Source: Microcella pacifica (GTDB lineage: Bacteria > Actinomycetota > Actinomycetes > Actinomycetales > Microbacteriaceae). From it: a stretch of 64,000 bases of DNA. The stretch lies in NCBI RefSeq assembly GCF_009371975.2, contig NZ_VIKT02000010.1, forward strand, positions 1-64,000. The letters run 5' to 3'. A program made the translations under genes and the position numbers. Shown here one piece after another: positions 37,756 to 47,700 of this stretch. The notes under the pieces are model-generated. The model saw only the letters and a program-made list of their open reading frames with translations. It did not search any database and had not been told where the DNA came from. The stretch's first letter is position 1. Each line of letters opens with the position of its first letter.

Positions 37756-39129
37756 CTAGGAGTCGGCGCCGAGCTCCTCCGCCACGAGGAAGGCGAGCTC
37801 GAGCGACTGCATGTGGTTGAGGCGCGGATCGCACAGCGACTCGTAGCGGGTCGCGAGCGTCGCCTCGTCGATGTGCTCCGAGCCGCCCAGGCACTCCGTC
37901 ACGTCGTCGCCCGTGAGCTCCACGTGGATGCCTCCGGGGTGCGTGCCGACCGCTCGGTGCGCCTCGAAGAAGCCCTTGACCTCGTCGACGACGTCGTCGA
38001 ACCGTCGCGTCTTGTAGCCGGTCGGCGTCGTGAGCCCGTTACCGTGCATGGGGTCGGTGACCCACAGCGGTTGGGCGTCCATGCCCGAGATCGCTTCGAG
38101 GAGCGGCGGAAGGGCATCCCGAATCTTGCCGGCGCCCATGCGCGTGATGAAGGTCAGTCGGCCCGGTTCCCGGTCGGGATCGAGAACGTCGATGAGACGC
38201 TCCATGTCGTCGGCTCTCGTCGACGGGCCGAGCTTGACGCCAATGGGGTTGCGGATGCGGCGGAAGAAGTCGACGTGCGCGCCGTCGAGCTCGCGCGTGC
38301 GCTCGCCGATCCACAGGAAGTGCGCGCTCGTGTTGTACGGCGTGCCGGTGCGGGAGTCGATGCGCGTCATGGGGCGCTCGTAGTCCATGAGGAGGCCCTC
38401 GTGGCTCGAGTAGAACTCGACGCGCTTGAGCTCGTCGAAGTCTGCTCCCGCCGCCTCCATGAAGCGCACGGCACGATCGATCTCTCGGGCAAGGCCCTCG
38501 TACCGCGCGTTGGCGGGGTTCGCGGCGAAGCCCTTGTTCCAGCTGTGCACCATGCGCAGGTCGGCGAATCCACCCTGCGTGAAGGCGCGGATGAGATTGA
38601 GGGTCGACGCCGCCGTGTGGTAGCCCTGCACGATGCGGCGGGGGTCGGCCTCGCGCGACTCGGGCGTGAAGTCGTAGCCGTTGACGATGTCGCCGCGGTA
38701 GGCCGGCAGTGTGACGTCGCCGCGCGTCTCGGAGTCGCTCGACCGCGGCTTCGCGAACTGCCCGGCCATGCGGCCCATCTTGATGACGGGCATCGAGGCG
38801 CCGTAGGTGAGCACGATCGCCATCTGCAGGATCGTCTTGACGCGGTTGCGGATCTGGTCGGCCGTCGCGCCCGCGAAGGTCTCGGCGCAGTCGCCGCCCT
38901 GCAGCAGGAACGCGTCGCCGCGCGCGGCGCGCGCGAGGCGGTCGCGCAGCATGTCGACCTCGCCGGCGAAGACGAGCGGCGGGAGCGTCGCGAGCTCGGC
39001 GGAGGCCGCCGCCGCCGCGGTGGCGTCGGGCCACTGCGGCTGCTGCTTGATCGGCAGGGTGCGCCAGTGGTCGAGACCGCGAATCACGTCAGGGTCAGCG
39101 TGCACGACGGTTTCGTCTGGGTCGACCAC
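37756..39129 (-). CDS. 3-deoxy-7-phosphoheptulonate synthase, class II
   Basis: This is the first enzyme of the shikimate pathway, joining phosphoenolpyruvate and erythrose 4-phosphate. The 457-residue plant-type (class II) enzyme has the metal- and substrate-binding motifs FLLQGGDCAETF, KMGRMAGQFAKPRS, FYSSHEGLLMDYE, GPSTRADDM, RMGAGKIRDALP, WVTDPMHGNG and GGIHVELTGDDVTECLGG. The GTG at 39127-39129 has AAGGA about 8 nt upstream, so the very long upstream open frame (which runs antisense-like into plsC) is rejected. Confidence 0.95.
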   Translation of the reverse strand: MVDPDETVVHADPDVIRGLDHWRTLPIKQQPQWPDATAAAAASAELATLPPLVFAGEVDMLRDRLARAARGDAFLLQGGDCAETFAGATADQIRNRVKTILQMAIVLTYGASMPVIKMGRMAGQFAKPRSSDSETRGDVTLPAYRGDIVNGYDFTPESREADPRRIVQGYHTAASTLNLIRAFTQGGFADLRMVHSWNKGFAANPANARYEGLAREIDRAVRFMEAAGADFDELKRVEFYSSHEGLLMDYERPMTRIDSRTGTPYNTSAHFLWIGERTRELDGAHVDFFRRIRNPIGVKLGPSTRADDMERLIDVLDPDREPGRLTFITRMGAGKIRDALPPLLEAISGMDAQPLWVTDPMHGNGLTTPTGYKTRRFDDVVDEVKGFFEAHRAVGTHPGGIHVELTGDDVTECLGGSEHIDEATLATRYESLCDPRLNHMQSLELAFLVAEELGADS

Positions 39130-39191
39130 CGGGAGAGTCCTTTTCGATGCGCGGGCGGGACGCACGGCGCAAGAGGCCGCGACTATCCAGC

Positions 39192-39881
39192 CTACCGGTC
39201 CTTCGCCGGGCGCTTGTCCTTCACGCTCGTCGCGTACACGTCGCGGTACTCCTGGCCGCTCAGGCGCCCGAGCTCGTACATGATCTCGTCGGTGACCGAG
39301 CGCAGCACGAAGCGGTCGGATTCGAGGCCGGTGAAGCGCGTGAAGTCGAGCGGTTCGCCGAAGACGACTCCTGGGCGCATGACCTTGGGCAGCTTCGTGC
39401 CGATCGGCATGACCTTCTCGGTGTCGATCATGGCCACCGGCACGACGGGCGCACCCGACTCGAGGATCATGCGCGCGACCCCCGTTCGGCCCCGGTACAT
39501 GATGCCGTCCGGGCTTCTCGTGCCTTCCGGGTAGATGCCGAGGGCGAGACCGTCGGCGAGCACGCGCAGGCCGGTGTTGAGCGACGCCTCGGAGGCTTTG
39601 CCGCCCGAACGGTCGATCGGCAGCTGACCCGTGCCGACGAAGAAGAGCTTGGTGAGCCAGCCGCGCAGTCCCTTGCCGGTGAAGTAGTCGCTCTTGGCGA
39701 GGAAGACCACGCGACGGTCGAGCACGAGGGGCAGGAAGACGGAGTCGACAAAGGAGAGGTGGTTGCTCGCCAGGATGACGGCGCCGTCCTTCGGCACGTT
39801 CTCGATGCCGCGCACCCACGGGCGGAACGCGGTCATGATGATCGGCCCCACCACGAGGTTCTTCATGAGCCAGTAGAACAT
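39192..39881 (-). CDS. plsC: 1-acyl-sn-glycerol-3-phosphate acyltransferase
   Basis: PlsC acylates lysophosphatidic acid to phosphatidic acid at the membrane. The 229-residue protein has the catalytic HX4D motif in SNHLSFVD (near residues 40-47), the block FFVGTGQLPIDRSGG, the acyl-acceptor motif IYPEGTRSPDG near 118, and a final VVPVAMIDT block. The N-terminal hydrophobic stretch fits membrane association. A strong AAAGGAGG precedes the ATG, and a TAGGCT -10 lies at 39909-39914. The DAHP synthase gene follows 62 nt downstream. Confidence 0.93.
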   Translation of the reverse strand: MFYWLMKNLVVGPIIMTAFRPWVRGIENVPKDGAVILASNHLSFVDSVFLPLVLDRRVVFLAKSDYFTGKGLRGWLTKLFFVGTGQLPIDRSGGKASEASLNTGLRVLADGLALGIYPEGTRSPDGIMYRGRTGVARMILESGAPVVPVAMIDTEKVMPIGTKLPKVMRPGVVFGEPLDFTRFTGLESDRFVLRSVTDEIMYELGRLSGQEYRDVYATSVKDKRPAKDR

Positions 39882-39908
39882 CGCCGCATCCTCCTTTCGC
39901 CCTTGTGA

Positions 39909-39914
39909 AGCCTA
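39909..39914 (-). promoter_or_regulatory. candidate -10 element for plsC
   Basis: TAGGCT lies 27 nt before the plsC ATG, leaving a short leader that contains an AAAGGAGG ribosome-binding site. It partly lies in the gap after glucokinase. Confidence 0.4.
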
Positions 39915-39927
39915 GCCCGCCCGCCGG

Positions 39928-40875
39928 TCAGCTCGTGGCGGCGTGGATGCGGGCGAGGTCGGCGGCCCCCACGACGCCCGCGTGGTTGTTGAGCTTCGCC
40001 ACGGCGAAGCGCGGCTCGGGGTGGTACCCGCGTGCTGGCAGGTGGGCGAGGTAGGACTCGCGCACGGGGTCGAGGAGGAGGTCGCCAGCGATGGCGACAC
40101 CCCCGCCGAACACGAAGAGCTCCGGGTCGAGTACCGCACTCAGGCTCGCGCACGCCTGGCCCAACCAGCCGCCGAGCTGTCGCAGGGCGTGCAGAGCGCC
40201 CGGGTCATGCTCGGTGATCAGCTCGGCGAGCACGCCGCCCGTGAGAGCGCCCGCTCGTTCGCGCGCTGCGGCGAGGCCGAGCCCGATGCCACCGGCGTCG
40301 GCGATCTCGTTCGCCATCCTCAGCAGCGCACGGCCGGAGCCGTACTGCTCGATGCAGCCGCGCGCTCCGCAGCCGCACGGCAGCCCCTCGGGCACGATGC
40401 GCAGGTGCCCGAGCTCGCCGGCGGTGCCGAACCCGCCGCGCAGCAGGCGGTCCCCGGTGACGACGGCTCCGCCGACGCCCGTGCCGATCGTGAGCATGGT
40501 CATGTGATGGGCCTCGCGGGCGACACCGAAGCGGAACTCTGCCCACCCCGCCGCGTTCGCGTCATTGTCGATCGTGACGTCGAGGTCGACGCGCTCGCGG
40601 AGTTGATCGCGGAAGGGCTCGTGACGCCAGTTGATGTTGGGCGCGTAGTACACCGTGGACTGGTCGGCGTCGATGAAGCCCGCCGCCGCGACGCCCGCCG
40701 CGATGACCTCGTTGCCCGATCGCAGCCTCTCGATCATCGCCACGACGAGGTCCATGATGGCCGCGGGATCCTCCGCGGGAGTCGGCTGACGCACCTCGTC
40801 GAGGATGCGACCGTCGTCGCTCACGAGGGCTCCGGCGATCTTCGTCCCGCCGATATCGATTCCGATGGAGTGCAC
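39928..40875 (-). CDS. glk: ROK family glucokinase
   Basis: This 315-residue sugar kinase phosphorylates glucose with ATP (or polyphosphate in some relatives). Motifs are in order: the phosphate-binding GIDIGGTKIAGALV at the N-terminus, the catalytic Asp region TIDNDANAAGWAE, TIGTGVGGAVV, the ROK zinc site CGCGARGCIEQYGSG near 170-184, and FGGGVAIAG. The GTG at 40873-40875 starts the canonical VHSIGIDIGGTK. A TAGACT hexamer lies 8 nt upstream. The gene is divergent from the acyl-CoA ligase gene. Confidence 0.92.
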   Translation of the reverse strand: MHSIGIDIGGTKIAGALVSDDGRILDEVRQPTPAEDPAAIMDLVVAMIERLRSGNEVIAAGVAAAGFIDADQSTVYYAPNINWRHEPFRDQLRERVDLDVTIDNDANAAGWAEFRFGVAREAHHMTMLTIGTGVGGAVVTGDRLLRGGFGTAGELGHLRIVPEGLPCGCGARGCIEQYGSGRALLRMANEIADAGGIGLGLAAARERAGALTGGVLAELITEHDPGALHALRQLGGWLGQACASLSAVLDPELFVFGGGVAIAGDLLLDPVRESYLAHLPARGYHPEPRFAVAKLNNHAGVVGAADLARIHAATS

Positions 40876-40964
40876 GAGCGACGAGTCTACCGAGCGCAGG
40901 TCGCGCTCGGTCTTCGCGGGTACAGTGGGGGCATCAACCACCGACCGGTGCCAAAGGAGTTGCC

Positions 40965-42791
40965 GTGAAAGAATTCGTCGTCCCCGCAGTGGTGACCGCC
41001 GACCCCGACGCCAACGCGTCCGACCTGCTGGTCGATCGCGTCGCTCTCACTCCCGAGGGAGCGCTTTTCTCCCTGCCCACCGCCGATGGCGGATGGTCGG
41101 ATGTCACGGCGCGCGAGTTCCACGAGCAGGTCGTCGCCCTCGCGAAGGGATTCGTGGCCGCAGGGGTCGAGCCCGGCGACAAGATCGGCTTCATGTGCAA
41201 GGTGCGCTACGAGTGGACTCTCGTCGACTTCGCCGCGTGGTTCGCCGGTGCGGTGCTCGTGCCGATCTACGAGACGAGCTCGCCGAGCCAGATCCAGTAC
41301 ATCCTTGAGAACTCCGAGGCGCACCACATCATCGTCGAGACCGCGGAGCACTTCGCGCGCTACGACGAGATCGCGGGCGACATCGACGGCATCGGTCACG
41401 TCTGGCAGATGCACGTGGGCGACCTCGAGAAGCTCGCGGGCTCCGGCTCGGGAGTGAGCGATGACGATCTCGAGGCGCGGCGGACGACCGCGAAGGGCTC
41501 GGACGTCGCGACCCTCATCTACACCTCGGGCTCCACGGGCACCCCGAAGGGCGTCTTGCTCACGCACTCGAACTTCGTCGAGCTCAGCCGCAATGCCGCG
41601 GTCGCCATGAAGGAGGTGCTCGCTCCGGGCGCCTCGACGCTGCTCTTCATCACGACGGCGCACATCTTCGCGCGCTTCATCTCGATCCTCGCCGTGCACG
41701 GCGGCGCTCGCGTCGGCCACCAGGCCGACACGAAGCAGCTCCTTCCCGCACTCGGCTCCTTCAAGCCGACCTTCCTCCTCGCGGTCCCCCGCGTCTTCGA
41801 GAAGGTCTACAACTCCGCGGAGCAGAAGGCGGAGGCCGGCGGCAAGGGCAAGATCTTCCGCAAGGCGGCCGACGTGGCCGTCGCGCACTCGCAGGCGCTC
41901 GACGCCGGCTCGGTGCCGCTCGGCCTGAAGCTCCAGTTCGCCCTCTTCGACAGGCTCGTCTACAGCAAGCTGCGTGCCGCGATGGGGGGCAACGTCGTCT
42001 ACGCCGTGAGCGGCTCCGCTCCCCTCGGTCTGCGACTCGCCCACTTCTTCCGCAGCCTCGGCATCAAGATTCTCGAGGGCTACGGCCTCACCGAGACGAC
42101 CGCCCCCGCGACGGTCAACCTCGTCGACAGGTTCAAGATCGGCACCACCGGGCCCGCGCTGCCGGGCGTCGGGGTCAAGATCGAGGACGACGGCGAGATT
42201 CTCGTGAAGGGCGTCAACGTGTTCGGGGGCTACTGGAAGAACCCCCAAGCCACCGCTGAGGTCATGGATGGTGAGTGGTTCCGCACGGGAGACATCGGCA
42301 CGCTCGACGACGACGGCTACGTCACGATCACGGGACGCAAGAAGGAGATTCTCGTGACGGCGGGAGGCAAGAACGTCGCCCCCGCCGCGCTCGAGGACCC
42401 GATTCGCGCCAACCCGATCGTGGGCCAGGTCGTCGTCGTGGGAGACCAGAAGCCCTTCATCTCCGCGCTCGTCACCCTCGACAGCGAGATGCTGCCGACC
42501 TGGCTCAGCAACAACAACGAGGACTCCTCGATGTCTCTCGCGGATGCGGCCCAGCACCCGAAGGTCATCGCCGAGGTGCAGCGCGCGGTCGACGCCGCCA
42601 ACAGTCGAGTGTCGAGGGCCGAGTCGGTGCGCAAGTTCACGATTCTCGCCACCGAGTTCTCGGAGGCGAGCGGTCATCTCACGCCGAAGATGAGCATCAA
42701 GCGCCACGTCATCACGGCCGACTTCGCCGACGTGATCGAGGGCATGTACACCGGCTCGCCGCAGACCCAGGGGGTCTCGATACAGCACTGA
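40965..42791 (+). CDS. long-chain fatty acid--CoA ligase (FadD15-like)
   Basis: This 608-residue AMP-binding enzyme activates long-chain fatty acids to acyl-CoA through an acyl-adenylate. The P-loop-like IYTSGSTGTPKGVLLTHSN lies near residues 186-204, the YGLTETTAPATVN motif near 373-385, the adenylate-binding WFRTGDIGTLDDDGYVTITGR near 440-460, and the C-terminal lysine motif in the small domain. The GTG start at 40965 has AAAGGAG 5 nt upstream. The stop codon lies inside a tandem duplication. Confidence 0.94.
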   Translation: MKEFVVPAVVTADPDANASDLLVDRVALTPEGALFSLPTADGGWSDVTAREFHEQVVALAKGFVAAGVEPGDKIGFMCKVRYEWTLVDFAAWFAGAVLVPIYETSSPSQIQYILENSEAHHIIVETAEHFARYDEIAGDIDGIGHVWQMHVGDLEKLAGSGSGVSDDDLEARRTTAKGSDVATLIYTSGSTGTPKGVLLTHSNFVELSRNAAVAMKEVLAPGASTLLFITTAHIFARFISILAVHGGARVGHQADTKQLLPALGSFKPTFLLAVPRVFEKVYNSAEQKAEAGGKGKIFRKAADVAVAHSQALDAGSVPLGLKLQFALFDRLVYSKLRAAMGGNVVYAVSGSAPLGLRLAHFFRSLGIKILEGYGLTETTAPATVNLVDRFKIGTTGPALPGVGVKIEDDGEILVKGVNVFGGYWKNPQATAEVMDGEWFRTGDIGTLDDDGYVTITGRKKEILVTAGGKNVAPAALEDPIRANPIVGQVVVVGDQKPFISALVTLDSEMLPTWLSNNNEDSSMSLADAAQHPKVIAEVQRAVDAANSRVSRAESVRKFTILATEFSEASGHLTPKMSIKRHVITADFADVIEGMYTGSPQTQGVSIQH

Positions 42792-42809
42792 CCCAGGGGG
42801 TCTCGATAC
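42764..42809 (+). repeat. exact 20-bp duplication across the acyl-CoA ligase stop codon
   Basis: The string beginning GACCCAGGGGGTCTCG occurs identically at 42764-42783 and 42790-42809 (20 bp, period 26). The stop TGA at 42789-42791 marks the start of the second copy. The core resembles the GGGTCTCGATAC ends of REP-like sequences found in Micrococcales genomes (from memory, not verified). Confidence 0.75.
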
Positions 42810-42848
42810 TGCGCGGACGGTGCGCGGCGCCGAGGGGTGAGGGTTTGA

Positions 42849-43346
42849 CTAGAGACTGAACCACTCGGCGCTACGCACGGCGCGCATCGCCTCGCGCTTG
42901 ACCTCGGGCTCGAGCCCTTCGATGTAGAGCTTTCCGCGCAAGTGGTCGGTCTCGTGCTGTAGCGCTTGCGCGAGCAGGCCCTCGCCGCTCAGGTCGACGG
43001 TGCGCCCGTCGAGGTCGGTGCCGGTCACACGCGCCCACGGGTGGCGGAGCCGCGGAAAGCCGAGGCCCGGCACGGAGAGGCAGCCCTCGTCGACGGGTTC
43101 GGCGTCGCCGCGCACCTCGACGAGCTCGGGGTTGAGCACGTACCCGACGACGCCGTCGATGTTGTAGCTGAAGGCCTGCAGCCCGACACCGATCTGCGGT
43201 GCAGCTACTCCGGCGCGGCCGGGAACCTGAACGGTGTCGAGGAGGTCGGTGACGAGCATCCTGACCCTGTCGTCGACCGTCGTGATCGGGTCGGCGGGGC
43301 TGCGCAGCACGGGGTCGCCGAAGAGGCGGATGGGGCGGACGGTCAC
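42849..43346 (-). CDS. def: peptide deformylase
   Basis: This Fe/Zn hydrolase removes the formyl group from nascent proteins. The 165-residue protein has the three active-site motifs AGVAAPQIG (near 45-53), EGCLSVPG with metal ligand Cys89, and QHETDH with His131, Glu132 and His135. The GTG at 43344-43346 lies 8 nt after the MinD-like ATPase stop, so both are probably co-transcribed. The first motif reads AGVAAPQ instead of GLAAPQ, a common actinobacterial variant. Confidence 0.94.
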   Translation of the reverse strand: MTVRPIRLFGDPVLRSPADPITTVDDRVRMLVTDLLDTVQVPGRAGVAAPQIGVGLQAFSYNIDGVVGYVLNPELVEVRGDAEPVDEGCLSVPGLGFPRLRHPWARVTGTDLDGRTVDLSGEGLLAQALQHETDHLRGKLYIEGLEPEVKREAMRAVRSAEWFSL

Positions 43347-43354
43347 GGCAGCGC

Positions 43355-44662
43355 TCAGACTCCGCGACGCTCGGGCATGCCCTCGGCGACGAGCGCGGCA
43401 AGCTCGCGTGCGGCCGACCGCGTGAGCGGCCGCAGCGAGGCCCAGTTGATGACCGAGCCGGCCGCGAGGTGCTCGTCGTAGGGCATGCGCACGATCGCGC
43501 GCACGCGCGAGGCGAAGTGAGCCTCGATCTCCTCGAGCTTGACGAGGTTGGTGCCCTGGGTTCCCGTGTTGATCGCGACGACGGCGGAGCGCACGAGCTC
43601 GCCGTAGCCGTTCGCCTCGAGCCACGTGAGGGTCTCGGAGGCGAGCCGAGCTTCATCGACGCTGCCGCCGGAGACGATCACGATCGAGTCGGCGCGGCGG
43701 AGGGTCGCGCGCATGACGGAGTGCACGATGCCGGTGCCGCAGTCGGTGAGCACGATCGAGTAGTAGCGCGCCGTGAGGTCGGCGACGACGTTGTAGTCGT
43801 TCTCGTCGAAGGCCTCGGAGAGCATCGGGTCGGTGTCGGAGGCGAGGATGTCGAGACGCGTCTCGTCGCGGGAGACGAACGTCGAGAAGTCGGTGAAGCC
43901 CGCGATGCTCGGCCCGCGGTTCACGAGGTCGCGCACGGTCGCGCGCGTCTGACGGGCGACGCGCTCGGAGAGGGTGCCGCGGTCGGGGTTGGCGTCGATC
44001 GCGACGACGCGGTCGTCGCGCACGTCGGCGAGGGCCATGCCGAGGAGGGTCGTCACGGTCGTCTTGCCGACCCCGCCCTTGCGAGTGAGGACGGGCACGA
44101 AGCGGGCCCCGCCGACGAAGGGGGTAGCGATGCGCGCGTCGAGCTCCTTGCGCGCGCGCACGCGGGCCGAGTCGCCCAGGTTGAGGAGGTGGAAGCTGAG
44201 TGTGTAGGCGAGCCGCGGCCAGAAGCCCTCCGGCGCGGGGCGGCGGCCGCGCGGGTGGTCGAGCAGGCGATCGGCGGTGAGCATGGCGGCCGTCTCAGGC
44301 CCCTCGCTCGTGCCGTCGAGGCGGTCACGACGCGTCGTCGCCGACGGCAGATCGAGGGCGCCCGTGATGGGCTCCGCGGGCGTCATGGCGGCGAGGGCCT
44401 CGTCCGAGAGCGAGATAGTCGTCACGCCGGACGTGAGAACCTGCACGACGGCCGGGTCGATCTCGTGCTCGGTGAGGGCGACAGCCTGCTCATCCTCGGG
44501 CGCCTCGTGCACGGGGGCGGGCAGCTCGACATCGATCGACATGCTCGGCGGCAGCGCGGCCGCGAGGTCGCCGTCGGCGGTCGGCTCGCGCCCGTCGTCG
44601 ACGGTGTACTCCTCGTCGACGCGGGAGCTGCGCGACGAAGTCGAGCGCTTGGCTGCAGCCAC
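43355..44662 (-). CDS. EspI/MinD-like ATPase with acidic N-terminal extension
   Basis: This 435-residue P-loop ATPase of the ParA/MinD class has a low-complexity N-terminal half (to about residue 165) rich in Glu, Asp and Thr. The ATPase domain follows with the deviant Walker A motif RKGGVGKTTVTTLLG, the VVAIDANPDRGTL signature, VLTDCGTGIVHSVM as Walker B, and VVSGGSVDEARLASETL. The ANPDRGTL and TDCGTG patterns recall the C-terminal domain of EspI-type ATPases linked to type VII secretion (family knowledge, not searched). No type VII gene is nearby. The GTG at 44660-44662 has a strong GAGGGGGAG upstream. Confidence 0.82.
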   Translation of the reverse strand: MAAAKRSTSSRSSRVDEEYTVDDGREPTADGDLAAALPPSMSIDVELPAPVHEAPEDEQAVALTEHEIDPAVVQVLTSGVTTISLSDEALAAMTPAEPITGALDLPSATTRRDRLDGTSEGPETAAMLTADRLLDHPRGRRPAPEGFWPRLAYTLSFHLLNLGDSARVRARKELDARIATPFVGGARFVPVLTRKGGVGKTTVTTLLGMALADVRDDRVVAIDANPDRGTLSERVARQTRATVRDLVNRGPSIAGFTDFSTFVSRDETRLDILASDTDPMLSEAFDENDYNVVADLTARYYSIVLTDCGTGIVHSVMRATLRRADSIVIVSGGSVDEARLASETLTWLEANGYGELVRSAVVAINTGTQGTNLVKLEEIEAHFASRVRAIVRMPYDEHLAAGSVINWASLRPLTRSAARELAALVAEGMPERRGV

Positions 44663-44766
44663 GTACTCCCCCTCGGTCAGTGAACGTGCTCGGTCGGTGA
44701 CCGTGACAGAACACCACAGTCTACCGCCCTCCGCACTCGCGGAACGGAGGGCCTCTCGAGTACCGC

Positions 44767-47700
44767 TCATGCGTCGCCGACGACGACGAGCAGGTCGCCC
44801 GCCTCCACCTGCTGCGTGGTCGGCACGGCGAGCCGCGAGACGGTGCCGGCCACCGGCGACGTGATGGCGGCCTCCATCTTCATGGCCTCGATCGTGGCGA
44901 CGCTCTGCCCTGCTTCGACCGTGTCGCCCTCCCCGACCTGCAGGGTCACGACGCCGCTGAACGGCGCGGCGACATGGCCGGGCTGCGCGGGGTCCGCCTT
45001 CTCCGTCTTCGTGCTCTCGACCTCGATCGAGCGATCGCGCACGAGCACCGGGCGCAATTGACCGTTGAGCGTCGCCATGACGGTGCGCATGCCCTTCTCG
45101 TCCGGCTCGCTGATGGCTTCGAGGGCGACGAAGAGGCTCACCCCCGTCTCGATCTCGATGGTGTGCTCGACGCCGGGCTGGAGCCCGTAGAGGTAGTCGG
45201 GCGTGCGCAGCACCGAGAGGTCTCCGTACTGCTCGCGCACCTGCAGGAACTGCTGGGTGGGCTGGGCGAAGAGCAGCTGGTTGAGCATGAGCCGTCGATC
45301 GTCGGTCTCCCCGGCGAGCTTGGCGCGCTGCTCGTCAATGAGCTCGGTCACGCCGATCTTCGGCGTGCGGCCCTTGAGCACTTTGCTGCGGAAGGGCTCC
45401 GGCCACCCGCCAGGCAGGTCGCCGAGCTCTCCCGCCATGAACCCGATGACGGAGTCGGGGATGTCGTACTTGCCGGGGTTCTCCTCGAAGTCGGCCGGGT
45501 CGGCTCCCGCGGCGGCCATCTGCAGGGCGAGATCGCCCACGACCTTGCTCGAGGGCGTGACCTTCGTGGGGCGGCCGAGGATGCGGTTGGCCTCGGCGTA
45601 CCAGTCCTCGATGAGCTCGAATCGGTCGGCGAGGCCGAGCGCGGTCGCCTGCTGGCGCAGGTTCGAGAGCTGACCACCGGGGATCTCGTGCTTGTAGACG
45701 CGCCCGGTGGGGCCAGCGAGGCCCGACTCGAAAGGCTTGTAGGCGGTGCGTACGGCCTCCCAGTACGGTTCGAGATCGCTCACCGCCTGCAGCGGGATGC
45801 CCGTGTCGCGCTCGGTGTGCGCGAGTGCCGCGACGAGGGCGGAGAGCGGCGGCTGGGAGGTGGTTCCCGCCATGGGCGCGCTCGCGGCATCCACGGCGTC
45901 GGCACCCGCGCGCGAGGCCGCCAGCAGCGTCGCGAGCTGACCGCCGGCGGTGTCGTGCGTGTGCACGTGCACGGGCAGGTCGAAGCGCTCGCGGAGAGCG
46001 CCGACGAGCTTCTCGGCCGCACTCGCGCGCAGCAGCCCCGCCATGTCCTTGATGGCGAGGATGTGCGCGCCGGAGTCGACGATCTGCTCGGCGAGGCGCA
46101 GGTAGTAGTCGAGCGTGTACAGGTCTTCGGCCGGGTCGAGGAGGTCGCCCGAGTAGCACATCGCGACCTCGGCGATCGTGGAGCCCGTGCCGAGCACGGC
46201 GTCGATCGCGGGGCGCATCTGGTCGACATCGTTGAGCGCGTCGAAGATGCGGAAGATGTCGATGCCGGTCTCCGCAGCCTCGGCCACGAACGCGTCGGTG
46301 ACCTCGGTCGGGTACGGCGTGTAGCCGACCGTGTTGCGTCCGCGCAGCAGCATCTGGATGGCCACATTGGGCAGCGCTGCGCGCATCGCGGCCAGGCGCT
46401 GCCACGGGTCCTCGCCGAGGAATCGCAGGGCGACGTCGTAGGTCGCTCCGCCCCAGGCCTCGACGCTCAGCAACTGGGGGGTCATGCGGGCGACGTGCGG
46501 CATGACGGTCGTGAGGTCGGTCGTGCGCACGCGCGTCGCGAGCAGCGATTGGTGAGCATCCCGGAATGTCGTGTCGGTCACGGCGAGAGCGGTCTGCGCG
46601 CGGAGGTCGGCCGCGAACCCGGCGGGGCCGAGTTCGAGCAGGCGCTGGCGCGAGCCGCTCGGCGCCTCCGCTTCCAGGTCGATGGTCGGGAGCTTGACGG
46701 CCGGGTCGAGGATGCCCTCACCGGGGCCGTTCGGCTGGTTCACCGTGACGTCCGCGAGCCACGTGAGCACCTTCGTGCCGCGGTCCTTCGAGGGGTTGGC
46801 GGTCACGAGCTCGGGGCGCTCATCGATGAAGGACGTGCTCAGGTCGCCCGCGATGAACTCCGGGTCATCGAGGACGGCCTGGAGGAACGGGATGTTCGTG
46901 GTGACGCCGCGGATGCGGAACTCCGCGAGCCCTCGTCGGGCGCGCGAGACGGCGGCGGCGAAGTCGCGACCGCGGCACGTCATCTTGGCGAGCATCGAGT
47001 CGAAGTGCGGGGAGATCTGGGCGCCGGAAGCGATCGTGCCGCCGTCGAGTCGCACGCCCGCACCACCGGGAGAGCGGTAGGTCGTGATCTTGCCCGTGTC
47101 GGGGCGGAACCCGCTCGCCGGGTCCTCGGTCGTGATGCGGCACTGCAGGGCGGCGCCGCGCAGGTGGATCTGCTCCTGCTGCAGTCCGAGCTCGGCGAGG
47201 GACTGACCGTAGGCGATGCGCATCTGCGACTGCACGAGGTCGACGTCGGTCACTTCCTCGGTCACGGTGTGCTCGACCTGGATGCGCGGGTTCATCTCGA
47301 TGAAGACGTGCTCGCCCTTGCGCTCCCCCGCGGTGTCGAGCAGGAACTCGACCGTGCCGGCGTTGACGTAGCCGATCGACTTCGCGAACGCGATCGCGTC
47401 CCGGTACATGGCCTGACGCACATCCTCGTCGAGGTTCGGCGCCGGGGCGATCTCGACGACCTTCTGGTGCCGGCGCTGCACCGAGCAGTCGCGCTCGAAG
47501 AGGTGCACCGTCTCACCGCTCGAGTCGGCGAGAATCTGCACCTCGATGTGGCGGGGGCGCACAACCGCCTGCTCGACGAACATCGTGGCGTCGCCGAAGG
47601 CGCTGTCGGCCTCGCGCATGGCGGCCTCGAGCGCCTCCTTGAGGTCCTCGCGCTTCTCGACTCGGCGCATCCCTCGCCCGCCGCCGCCCGCGACAGCCTT

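Noticed and set aside
37756-39819. Fusion of an acyltransferase-region frame with DAHP synthase (687 residues)
   Set aside because: The N-terminal part is the wrong frame of plsC. DAHP synthase starts at GTG 39129 with its own ribosome-binding site.
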